64,000 nucleotides of DNA from Aphrocallistes beatrix (Eukaryota; Porifera; Hexactinellida; Sceptrulophora; Aphrocallistidae), in NCBI GenBank assembly GCA_963281255.1, contig OY725488.1, forward strand, positions 4,921,925 to 4,985,924. Reading direction: 5' to 3'. The translations under genes were made by a program, and so were the position numbers. Within the stretch, counting starts at the first letter, position 1, and every line of letters starts with the position of its first letter. The notes under the pieces are model-generated. The model was given only the letters and a program-made list of their open reading frames with translations. It ran no database searches and was not told the origin of the DNA. This document shows positions 22,383 to 32,364 of the stretch, piece after piece.

Positions 22383-22918
22383 TCCTTGCTAAAACTCGAT
22401 TAATATTTATATATATATATCTCTGTTACGAATTGATTGAAGAAACTGCCCGTCACAGAAAGCTGATTTTTGGCATGTGGGAGTCTTTTGGCTATGGCTC
22501 CAGTAAGTTCTGAGCTCAGAGCAAAATGCCGACTCATCATGGAATTATGACGTCATTGTCACATTTTAAAAAGTTAAGCAACAAAGTTATTCGAGCGTAA
22601 CTCGGCCATTATAGGAAATAGAGGGCTGATATTTTAATAGAATATGTATACTAACATACCTCACATATGATGCAACTATCATCTAAAATTGATGACTCAT
22701 CACTTTGTTATGATGTTATCATTACGCATCAAAAATTTTAAAATTGACAAATTTGGTGATTTTTCGAGTGATATCGATTTTCACATGAGGACAGACAAAT
22801 TTAGAGATGCTATCTCCGTTATAATTAACCAATGTGACTCCAGGCGACCGAAGGGAGCCTCCGGCGGACACAAAGTGTTCGCCAGCCGCGCAGCGCAAGC
22901 AAGCGAAGCGCGCGCTTG
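22383..22918 (+). mobile_element. Helitron-like copy E, complete, tandem with D
   Basis: Starts TCCTTGCTAAAACTCG directly after the CTTG of copy D and ends CGCGCTTG at 22918, followed by host T. Length 536 bp. The D-E pair therefore sits between one A and one T with no target duplication, as expected for rolling-circle insertion of a head-to-tail dimer. Confidence 0.8.
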
Positions 22919-23148
22919 TAGTATTTATGTTGTAAATAACTTTTTGTAATCTTAATACATGTTTTACCTTCAATATATGATCGTTACCCCAGGCGCACTA
23001 AAAGCTATGTCCTGTTTGTATTAGTACATATCTGTACATTAGCTTTTTCGAGCTCGTATGCATTACCGAGTATCTAATGTAAACAGCTAAGCAAAATTTC
23101 CCAACCTTCTCAAAATTGATAATAAAATAACGTAGCAAAAATACTATA

Positions 23149-23758
23149 CAGGCAGCCCTCGCCGTTCGCGGGTTTGCCATTCGCGGTTTCGATTATTCGC
23201 GGAAATTTTTTTGAGTCTTGTTTTGTTATTCGCGACTCGTTCCCTCGACTATTCGCGGTTTTCGTTGCTCTCTTCAGTAGTTTCATGGGCTAGTATAAGT
23301 CTATAACTTTATACGTATCCCCTTATTATTAACCTGGCAATAGCATTTAGTACTGTTTCTAATGTTCTATACTAACTATACTATTTACTAGACTATTGTT
23401 TCTGTAATACTCATAATTTTCGACCTAATAATTACATCTTGCATAAAAGGAAGTTGGTTGGTGATTGAAAGGCTAGACTTTACTAGTTAGGTATGGTACT
23501 TAGGTTTGCTACTAGGGGATCTATATCTTTCATTTATCACTTCATTTATTACAATTAAACTTGTGCCAGTGTTTGTATCAGTATTACAGCTCAACTATTG
23601 AATCAATAGCGTATTTAGCAAACTGTATCTAGCGTCGTTTTTATAATCTAGGAACGTAACCCCACTATTCTCATTGAACTAACGTCTTGCCGTTCGCCAT
23701 TTTGCCATTCGCGGGAATTCTCAGGAACTCAACCCCCGCGAACGGCGAGGGATACCTG
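23149..23758. mobile_element. pogo/Tigger-like MITE
   Basis: Ends CAGGCAGCCCTCGCCGTTCG and the complement ending CGGCGAGGGATACCTG are flanked by TA (23147-23148, 23759-23760). Subterminal TTCGCGG repeats occur on both sides. No transposase inside the 610 bp. Confidence 0.8.
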
Positions 23759-23835
23759 TATATATTAATTTGATTTCTAGACTAGTCAAGTGAAGTCATG
23801 TGAAGTAGTACTTACACAATCCAAGGTTATACGCA

Positions 23836-26016
23836 CTAAGAGTTAAAAGAGAACTGATATGCAACCAGAGGCATAGCCAGCCCAATCTTATGGTGCGGCA
23901 ATTTCCGGAATTTTCATGAAGAGGATGCGGCACACAATGTTAATTTGGAAATTCTGGTGGGCACCGCCCTTTAAGGGTGCGGCCATGGCCGCATTTGCCG
24001 CACCCTGGCTACGCCTCTGTATGTAACCCCTCGTAGAAAGTCCATCTTAGGGCGAGTAAGATAACCATCAATTAGAGTTTCTAGTGCTCTTTCATGGTTG
24101 GCATTGTTCTTTCTTTTCGGGGGATCTCTGCCACTCATGCAAAACGCTTGTTCACCTCGATTAACCCCTGCTCTTTTTTTAGAACATGAAGGATTAAGAC
24201 ATGTGGGTGGAAAAGGACCTATGCCATGCCTCGACAGCATTCGTGGTTCTTGGAAGTCCCTGATGAACCATAAGATGATTATTCCACATTTCTAAAGGGA
24301 AAGTGCTTGGGAATACAATTGGAGTGTTGGCTAATTGTCTGCCTAAATAAGTAGATTCGAAATAGAGGGCTAAGTCATAAAGATCTGAGAGACAAATCCA
24401 TAAAAATGCATTGAAGACCGCCGGTACATATGTTGGTGTTGCGAATGCTAATGCAGGAATCATTCTTATTTGAAGGCAAAACTTTAATCATCTTGGCATT
24501 TTTTCTGAAGTCCAAATTCTTGAACTTTTCGCCAAACGTTTTGTATAAGATGGAGAAACACCCCTTTACTTGAGTTTCTGGGAAATATTCTTTGAATGCA
24601 TTTATCGCTGCTTTCTCAAAGTCAACGATGAGGTGTGTGGGACATGCGTTAGCGCATAGTCTTTTGCATTCTCCCCACATTTTATGGTACGTTTTTTCTA
24701 ATTTATTGGGTAATAAGACGAATAAACTGGGTTATAAATGTCCATCTTTCATTGGATTGCTCCCTCCTTTTAAACCATGAATGACGTATAACTGGTAAAA
24801 CAAATTAGGTGAAGTTTTGAACGTACCATCTGCCAACCACACACTAGAAGTGCTCAGAATTTCCAGATTTACTCAGTTCCAAAAATTAATATTCTTTGAT
24901 TTCCAGTAACCGAACCTGAATCGTAAAGAAGAAAATGTTGACCTTTATCTGTTATTTTGTAGGTATCTGGGATTTCAAGAGAGTTGAGTGAACTAGGCTC
25001 TGGAGGAACATTTGCAGTTCTTTTACGTTCTCTACGGACGGTTTGTTTCAAGCTTTCAAGCCTAGGAAGTTTTACAGCTGATGCCTCAGGCAATTGACTT
25101 AATGAATTTGTCAGTATGGAATGTGTTCCTTCTTGTGTTTCAGCAGCCTTCCGTTTCATGCCAGTTTTCATCTTGGAACAATGGAAAGTAGCGTAGTTAG
25201 ATTCATGATTATGTTCATTGGACCTTGAAACAACTAAATCCCCACATGTATGAAGCCTTGCTTTGCAAATCCCTCGCTCGATACATTGCCAGTGAACTTT
25301 ATTATTTACTGTACAGTGCTTGGTATAAACAAAATTGTTTTCCATGATGCATTCCCCGCCTCTTTCCGTTTTAGTTATCAGAAACGCGGATACACCTGAA
25401 GTGTTTATGGAAGAATTTGAAATCTGGTCATTATTCTCTTTTGTAAATGGTAGCGTTTGCTGCCCGTCATCTGTGCAAATGGTATTTGAAGCTGATTCAT
25501 TCGAAAATGTTGTACCCTGAGAATAGACGGGGATCTTCAAACGATTGGTCTTGTGGATAGCCATCTAATGTGCTAGTTCTTGGTGATTCAGCGAGTAATT
25601 CTGTTAAACTCCGATTGACTTCAGCAGCTTGTCTCTCCAGACTGAGTTGAGCATTGTATATCTCTAAAGTCTCATTGATGAATACTGTGATGGAAACTGT
25701 GATGATTTGATCAGTCCAAATTGTTGGAATGCCGTCTATTACAGAAAAGGCTAAATACATTTAGCAGAACTGGGTTGGCAAGATTTGGTTGAACATTCCC
25801 AAGAGTGGCGAGAAATTTTCCCTCGGTGAGAGATAGATTACGGTTACGTAATGGTCGAACCAAAGCACGAAAGGTTTGGGCATTCATCTCAGATAAACAA
25901 GATATCAGCTGTGTGCGGACTTGGAGAGTAACAGCATCAAGATTTACGACATTGGGATTGTTATGGAAAAACTTTGCTCTTGCAAAAAGAGGCCAAGGAA
26001 CATACATAGAATCCAT
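23836..26016 (-). pseudogene. MULE transposase pseudogene (FLYWCH finger plus DDE)
   Basis: From the 5' side, 25497-26016 encodes an N-terminal region in two frames with no known motif. A FLYWCH-type zinc finger follows (~25190-25400): FLITKTERGG, then HWQCIERGICKARLHT, then HNHES, with the expected Cys and His residues. The catalytic core has WLADGTFK (first Asp, ~24820), LIVDFEKAAINAF (second Asp, ~24620) and NAVEAWHRSF (Glu, ~24220). The C-terminus reads ERALETLIDGYL and LRGVTY. Breaks: a stop at about 24870, several frameshifts, and a hAT MITE (23866-24019) inserted near the end. Skipping the MITE and one duplication gives a short tail closing at 23836-23838. FLYWCH plus MULE core is a known animal arrangement. 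Confidence 0.85.
23866..24019. mobile_element. hAT MITE inside the MULE transposase
   Basis: Ends CAGAGGCATAGCCAG and CTGGCTACGCCTCTG are inverted repeats flanked by 8-bp duplications TATGCAAC / TATGTAAC (23858-23865, 24020-24027). 154 bp, GC-rich interior (GGTGCGGC motifs). Confidence 0.85.
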
Positions 26017-26263
26017 TTATCCTTGTACTTGTATTAACAGTTTGTGTGTGTAGGTATATGTTCAATGCAGTAATTTTGTCTGTAAATTTCAATAAATAAT
26101 AAATTAGCCTGAATGTAGTAGAATTGTTGGGGTAAACCGATATAAATACTTCTACGCCAACATTAAGCTGTTAGTGATGAAGATGAGTAAAAATGACGAG
26201 TATAATAGTTATTGTAATATTTATTGTAATTATAAAGTTTCAGGATGAATTATCGAAATTATA

Positions 26264-26346
26264 TGTTATGAATTGTAATGTCACGAATTGTCGGTGTCAC
26301 GAATTGTAATGTCACGAATTGTCAGTGTCACGAATTGTCTGTATCC
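26264..26346. repeat. Right minisatellite terminal repeat of the MULE
   Basis: Five to six CACGAATTGTAATGT-type units, the reverse complement of the left array, ending CACGAATTGTCTGTATCC. Confidence 0.85.
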
Positions 26347-26450
26347 TCCTTTGATTGTATGCACAAGTCACTACTGTTTGATCCTAATGTGTTTACATTA
26401 TAAAATAAACGAATTTCATTGGTCTGCACAATTTTGTGATTGCTTTCTTC
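26347..26450 (+). repeat. Right half of the repeat split by the MULE
   Basis: Begins with the second copy of the 11-bp duplication, then TATGCACAAGTCACTACTG and TTTCATTGGTCTGCACA, matching the second half of 41125-41300. Confidence 0.7.
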
Positions 26451-27224
26451 TCTACCTAGTTGTTGGCTACAGCTAACTCATGCTGCATCCTAATTGTTTG
26501 TGAATTAATAAATTCTTTCTGCTTCCACGGTGGCTTAAAATGGCAGTTGACATCGAATAGGTATCTGGGTGCAACTTAGCCGTGCAAAATGTATTATATG
26601 CATATAGGTTAGCGACTACTCAAAAGCGATTGGTACGGTCAGATTTTTTCTATTGCTTCAAGTTTGTGAGATATGGCTTCCTCTTATTTTAACGAATTTC
26701 TTTAAATACACATATCTTATTTATGTTAGCAACTAACACTATGAAATGTATTTTGGATATAGGAAATTAACTATGCCGGATCCCAAAAAATACTTCTTTT
26801 GATATGTAACTTGAGCTTTAAGAAAAATCAAATTGTCACTGAATGTAAAAAGAAATTATTGTAGTCTTTAATAATTAATGAATGCGCAAGACTGTCTATG
26901 GAAATAGCTACTCATAGCATTCTATATACTAAGGCAATGGCACTCTATTCAAAATCTGGACCATGGATGGCAATTACCATCGGCTTTCAAAATATAATGT
27001 ATTGTTATACTGGCTTTCATTACTATTCTAAAGTACTCTAATGTAACATTTGATTAATTTTAATGATTTCGGACCACCCAACCCACTTAAAATTAACATA
27101 TTATTATACACTTTAATAGTAAAATCACAATCAATACACTGCTAAATATAAATAAATAATTAAATAAATAAAAGATAAAGTGTGACAATTCATTTATAAC
27201 TAGACTAGAATCTTCATTCTCTCC

Positions 27225-27241
27225 CCCCTCTCTCTCTCTCT
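27225..27241. repeat. (CT)n microsatellite
   Basis: Short CCCTCTCTCTCTCTC run, no function inferred. Confidence 0.7.
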
Positions 27242-27265
27242 AAAACAAAAGAACATAAACAAATA

Positions 27266-27453
27266 CAGTCAGGGTCGCTTATTGTGAACCACCAGGGGGC
27301 CAAGAATCTGTTCAAAATAGAGATACTTCATATTAATTAACCGAACTTGATTCAATACAAATCCTATCTAAAAAAAGGAATTCGGACCAGGAGGTTAGTT
27401 CATAGTAAACGAATGTTCATATTAAGCGGGTTCATAGTAAGCGACCCTGACTG
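27266..27453. mobile_element. Small Tc1/pogo-type MITE
   Basis: Ends CAGTCAGGGTCGCTTATTGT and the complement ending AAGCGACCCTGACTG are flanked by TA (27264-27265, 27454-27455). A fragment of the same family lies at 48945-48999. Confidence 0.8.
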
Positions 27454-28022
27454 TAGTTATATTTTTAGCTTAGTGTTATCTCTATTTCATCACTACGAAT
27501 GTAGACTTCAGAAGAATGACATGACGCTCTAAATCGTTAAATTGGATTCAACTTCTAGAATTTTAGTATACTCACTCTCTAAACCAATACTCTTTTCTAT
27601 CTTAGCACTAGTGATATTATGAATGGCATTATTCACGTGTTGAATCGAAGGGGTGGATGAGGAAATTACCTTCTCATTTTTAATAATTTCAAATAATTCG
27701 ACTTCATTAATGATATTTTCCAATGACATGGTATCGGTTAGTGAGTAGCAGGATAGTTAAATTCTGTTTGTTTCCTTATAAAAAGCCTTGTAATATAAAT
27801 TTTCATTAATAATTATTGAACGTTCGATTGTAGAAATTTCATTATGATATTGTATCTTAAGAAAAAAGATGACCGTTGAATTTGGTCAATTCATAACCCA
27901 CCGACAGGGAGTTCGACTAGATGCAATTTAGAATTAATACAATTAAGAGTAGAAATAGTAAACTTAGCTTCTGTTTCTGTGAATTCCGCAAGCCTCTTCT
28001 GATATGCTTCCTAAATCCTCCT

Positions 28023-28436
28023 TTACTCCTTGCCATATAGAGATAGTCTTTGACAACTAACAGTAGCGTCCGTCAGATAACTAGGACAGTTAGGAAAGAT
28101 GCTAGGGACTGCACCCTTCTTGAGACCCACTTTCTTCCTTTCCGTCTCAATCATCCTCAATCCATCTGAGAATTGAATGGTCATTTCGATGTCTTCTTCA
28201 TGGAAATGGTGTATGCAGACCTTGAAATTTTTAAAAAAAATTATAATAGACTATTGTGATTAAAGAGTATTATCAAACATACCCTCAATCGTTTGTTCAT
28301 CTCGTAGTCTTCTCTCCGCCGAGGTATAGCTCGGAACCATTTTTCACGAGTTACATTGTCAGCAGGAAAAGAGAAAACAGGTTGGATTCATCTTATCACA
28401 ATAGTTTGACTTACAACCAGGTACCAGACGAGCCAT
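28023..28436 (-). CDS. THAP-domain protein, two exons, with one frameshift
   Basis: Start codon at 28434-28436. Exon 1 (28283-28436) encodes MARLVPGCKSNYC and, after a one-base frameshift near 28375, FPADNVTREKWFRAIPRR. A 62-bp intron (28221-28282, GTATGT...TTTCAAG) splices to exon 2 at 28220, which starts VCIHHFHEEDI and includes LKKGAVPSIFP. It stops at 28023-28025. These are the THAP landmarks: C-x4-C, the invariant Trp, C-x2-H and the AVPxxF box. THAP domains bind DNA through one zinc ion. The usual first Cys just after the start is Leu here, although CKSNYC could still supply a pair. About 116 residues without any transposase domain. A further minus-strand frame (27529-27729) may be a downstream remnant. 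It may be a dying gene. Confidence 0.7.
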
Positions 28437-29012
28437 GTTGAAAAGTATGCTGTGTGGACCGAGTAATAGGGTAGAATAGAGCAGATGTGATGTGAAGATG
28501 AATGTTGAATAGACAAGCGATGTGCAGATAGGCGATTTGAGTGAGTGACAATATTTTGAGAACATTTTGAAATATCGTAAAAATATCGTTTTTAATTATT
28601 ATGGGTGACCAAAATGTGGTTGGTCATTTTATTCAGTGACGTTTATTAAACAAATTTGATACATATTGATAAATTCACAGGCTTATTTCGAAGTAATTAC
28701 ATCAGTTCATCTATTCCTGAACCCGAGGTTGTAAAAATCAAGATGTTGTCATTGTAAGGTGATGTATTCTGATATTTTTCACGCATAGATAGATGATGCA
28801 AATATCCAGGAAAATAAATTATTTCAGTTTCGGAAAATTATTCCAAAATATCTTCTAAGTAAGTAGGGAGTATATGAATTTATAATATTTAATCATAAAA
28901 TCATAAAATTTGATAAATTAATTGTCTAGAAAGTTCGATGGTAATTGCCATCCATGGTCCAGATTTTGAATAGAGTGCCATTGCCTTAGTATATAGAATG
29001 CTATGAGCTACT

Positions 29013-30227
29013 GACCTAATGATATTATTTTGTCAATATTCAGCTATAGTATGACCATGTTCTCCTCATCTTTCGCAAATTAATTTGGACGAAATTCTAA
29101 CAATAAAGGATCACTTTCGGAAGCTAGGTTAGCGAATATGTCATGTATGTTATGCTCAAAAAAGTTTTCCTTGTAAGTTTTTCTCTGTATTTCTTAATTA
29201 ATTTATTGCATGCCTCTGATACTTCTTCGGATTAACATTTGAAAGCATAGTAAGAATTAACTTTCAACAATTTTTCAGAATATGGCAATAGTTTGCGCAG
29301 TGTCTGTGAAATATTTGCCCTGGGGGGAATAATTCATCACCCAGAGATCTGAAAATCTCTAATTATTTTGAGGGTTGCAGCACGAATATTACCTTCAAAC
29401 GAATTTTAAGATTCTAGCGCTTCGAAATCATTCATTTCCTGCTATCTAGGAAGAAATTACTGAAAAATAAAAATATTGTTAATCACCCATTTGCAAGAAT
29501 GTGTTAAAATAGAACAACAAAGATGGATAAAAATGGTAGATAGTGTCTAGTATATATAAGTAAAAAAGCACTTGTGTCACTTTGGGTAACTACTAATTTA
29601 AGTTTTTATGATAGCTGAATAACCATATTCAATCATAATACCAGTCATCTTTCACGACACTTATCGACACAAAAGATCGAGGTTCATTTCGAAAAAATTT
29701 AATAATACCAATTTTAAATCCATTCGTTAAAAAGTAGATAAAATAAGAAAAATATAATCAATAGGCTTTAGCAAATTCTTGTATGAAAACGTTATGAAAA
29801 ATTGAGTATACATGCTCATTTTGATTGACCTCTGAACGTCATAACTGCCTTTGCTATTTATAGTAAGATTGGTGGAAGTATGTGTACAAGAAATTGGATA
29901 TAAAGTATGCGGTTAGTGATACGATAATGTTGACTGCGTATTCAAGCACAACATGAAGTTGAGAACCAAAAATATTTCATTCTTATAGTAATTTGATAGC
30001 ATAGATTCTTAATTTCCTATAATTTTTCAACAATTCGCTAGTCAAAAATATTCCTATTTCCCGTTGTTAATCCACTGTGGCTTTTCTATCAATTGCATCC
30101 AAATTCGCTTTTGTACATGGCTAAGACATATACAGATTACCTACAATTGAAGTTAATTTCAAGGGACAAAGTGCAGCCATAGACAAGTGTCCGTTATTAG
30201 AGTGGCTGTTATACAAGGTTTTACTGT
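29013..30227. other. No gene assigned; weak minus-strand coding relic
   Basis: Between ~29080 and 29480 the minus strand shows protein-like runs broken by stops, for example QEMNDFEALES and SEEVSEACNKLIKKYREKL. I cannot assign them. At 30170-30227 GTCCGTTATTAGAGTGGC...TTTTACTGTA resembles a pogo-like MITE end also seen at 48878-48943. Confidence 0.35.
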
Positions 30228-30630
30228 ATACTAACCAGGCCAAAGAATTCGTAATCACACTACATTTTCACATACAAATAGTACTAAATTTGATCTTTTC
30301 ATAAAGGAAGATGTATTCAAACTCTATGTGACACTTGAATTCTGATTCGAATTAGTACTAGTTGAAGATTTCTAACAAATTGCTCAACCCAATAGGTAAA
30401 ATTATGAACCTGCGGCGCAAGGTGGCAGTGATTGATAATTTGAAAATATTAGGAACTATTAATTGATTATAAATATTATATTATAACTAACTCGAATACG
30501 TTGATTTCGAATCTGAAATCCGATTAGTTGAATCACTTTCCGTTTAGGAGTTTGGATCTTCATGATTAGGTTAATTTTTGTTTTAAATGCACGAAAAATA
30601 AATGTATTAATACTTTTGTTCGGGTTATGT
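30228..30630. mobile_element. Tc1-like palindromic MITE, decayed
   Basis: Arms with CTAACCAGGCCAAAGAATTC and TACTTTTGTTCGGGTTATG and internal GATTCGAATTAG / CGAATACG blocks relate it to the family complete at 43066-43490. Confidence 0.5.
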
Positions 30631-30908
30631 ATACGACACTTCCTATTCAACAACAGCATACTTTTTATGTAACCAACCAAATACGAGTTTTAACTAGCAT
30701 TACATTATATGAAATGTTGCGAAGACCTCAAAACTCCACAACCAGTAATATTTAGATAAATTGAGTATAAACTTTCTATTTCCTATTCAAAGATATTTAT
30801 ATGAGAAACATTAGGAGGTACAAATACTTTAGTAAGACAGTGTATAATCCAATTTCCTAATCAAGAGCTATTTTTATTCCCCAATGTTATTCCACTTTTA
30901 TTGTTTAG

Positions 30909-31384
30909 GTAACATTATCTTTAATGGACAAACTACTGTATGATGCTCAGAGGCATGGACGTATAACGTTTTATATGACTAGCATTGGTGAAGAAGCCAT
31001 TCATTTCGGATCTGCAGCTGGTCTACAGCACGATGATATGGTATATGCTCAATATCGTGAAGCTGGTGTCCTGATGTATAGAGGTTATGAGATAAAGAAT
31101 TTTATGAATCAGTGCTTTGGAAACAATTTGGATTCTGCGAAAGGTCGACAGATGCCTGTCCATTATGGCTGCAAAAATTTAAACTATCAACAGATATCTT
31201 CATCATTGGCCACTCAAATTCCACAAGCTCCAGGCATTGCTTATTCTTTTAAAAGGAATGAGGCAAAAAGATGTGTCATTGTATATTTTGGCGATGGAGC
31301 CGCTAGCATGGGTGATTGTCATGCTGCTATGAATTTTGCTTCAACCCTTAGATGTCCTGTTCTTTTTTTTTGCAGAAATAATGG
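30909..31384 (+). CDS. BCKDHA: Internal exon of branched-chain 2-oxoacid dehydrogenase E1 alpha
   Basis: The E1 alpha subunit decarboxylates branched-chain 2-oxo acids using thiamine diphosphate, in a mitochondrial complex of valine, leucine and isoleucine breakdown. The exon follows TTATTGTTTAG and ends before GTATGT at 31385. It reads [49 protein letters not shown] and [14 protein letters not shown]. It continues with the cofactor motif [10 protein letters not shown] to RNNG (GDG...NN, binding the diphosphate through magnesium). Family members usually have ASEGD, so Met here is unusual. The first and last exons are not visible nearby, and the flanking introns are filled with repeats. The frame is open over all ~158 codons, which favours a live gene, though an orphaned exon cannot be excluded. 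Confidence 0.82.
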
Positions 31385-32364
31385 GTATGTTACTATTTTA
31401 GAGCATAATACTGACCTTTCTTCCCATACAAATATTACTAGATTATACCTTTACATGAACTAAAATGCCTTCTCTCAACCTCTAAGAGATATTAGGAGTC
31501 CGGTTTGAGATTCGAAATCTACACGTTTGAATAAGTCATAATTGAAGATTTCGAATAAATTACTCACCTAGGGTTTATTCTTAGTTTACTGACGATACTA
31601 TATATTGTAGCCACCTGTAATGAGTCCCTCATTAAATATATTTTTTAGTCTGCCGACTAAACTACGTATAGTGGTCAACTTCTGAAATGACTTTCAAAAT
31701 GAGTGTCTCCTTATATTTTAGACTTTTTCTATAACGGGTTTTCTGGAATGCCATAAGTGTGAATGAATAAAATTTGGGATATGGTGTAGACTGTTTATGG
31801 ACAGACAAAGTTACTTTATGATTTTAGATCCGACAGAATCCATGAAACAACCCTATAATTTTTTTGGAAGCATAAGGTACATATGCAATACAATTTTAAC
31901 ACCATCCGCAGTTACAGATTTTTCTATTACGTAGTAGTATTTTCTTCAATCTTTATTCTTAATTATTTATTTCACACTATGCAATGCTATTCAGTCTCCA
32001 TTGTTCAAAGTTTAGCACTAACTCACAGAAAAGAAAAAAGTCTAAATACATACGACTAACTGCTGGAAGCATTCTGAAATTTCTTATCTAGCAACAATAT
32101 TATATAATCGTAGCTAGTCATCGACTAACCGCCTAACTAAAGAGGATGATTTTTGTATTTCCCATACGTAGAATAAATTTTACAGAAAAGTATTCACTCC
32201 TACCATTTATCGAATCTCCCGTGGTTTATCCTGAATTGTTTTTCTCAACCTTTTTTCTTATCTAAAATAATAATTTGTATCTTATGCTAAATGGATTTTA
32301 AATTAATGATCGTCCAGGTTACTATTCTAAGCTATATAGATACCGTTCGCTTGTCGCAATTTAG
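31385..32364. other. No exon recognised (probable intron)
   Basis: I looked for the next E1 alpha exon (usually a TPTSEQY-like continuation) and did not find it. 31480-31580 holds a fragment of the Tc1-like MITE (GAGATTCGAAATCTACACG). Confidence 0.4.

Larger units (their letters stand above)
18564..26346 (-). mobile_element. Foldback-like MULE, 7.8 kb, inactive
   Basis: The ends GGATACAGACAATTCGTGAC (18564-18583) and its exact complement (26327-26346) are inverted repeats. Inward of both they become arrays of ~15-bp ACATTACAATTCGTG units. The element is bordered by a perfect 11-bp duplication TCCTTTGATTG, and the target exists uninterrupted at 41125-41300. Mutator-superfamily elements make 8-11-bp duplications, and Drosophila Foldback elements, members of that superfamily, have inverted repeats built of short tandem units. 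The transposase pseudogene lies at 23836-26016 on the minus strand. Later insertions inside: a hAT MITE (19886), a long-repeat MITE (20972), two Helitron-like copies (21848), a pogo-like MITE (23149) and a hAT MITE (23866). Confidence 0.88.
26913..29005 (-). mobile_element. THAP-bearing transposon, probably P-like, non-autonomous
   Basis: 70-bp inverted repeats (26913-26982 and 28936-29005) appear identical by eye. They start CATAGCATTCTATATACTAA and end in ATTACCATCG. Both ends are flanked by AGCTACT (26906-26912, 29006-29012), a 7-bp duplication. P-superfamily elements start with CA, make 8-bp or similar duplications and carry an N-terminal THAP domain. The element holds a spliced THAP gene on the minus strand, but I see no catalytic transposase region, so it is probably a deletion derivative. 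A smaller MITE is nested at 27266-27453. Confidence 0.75.
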
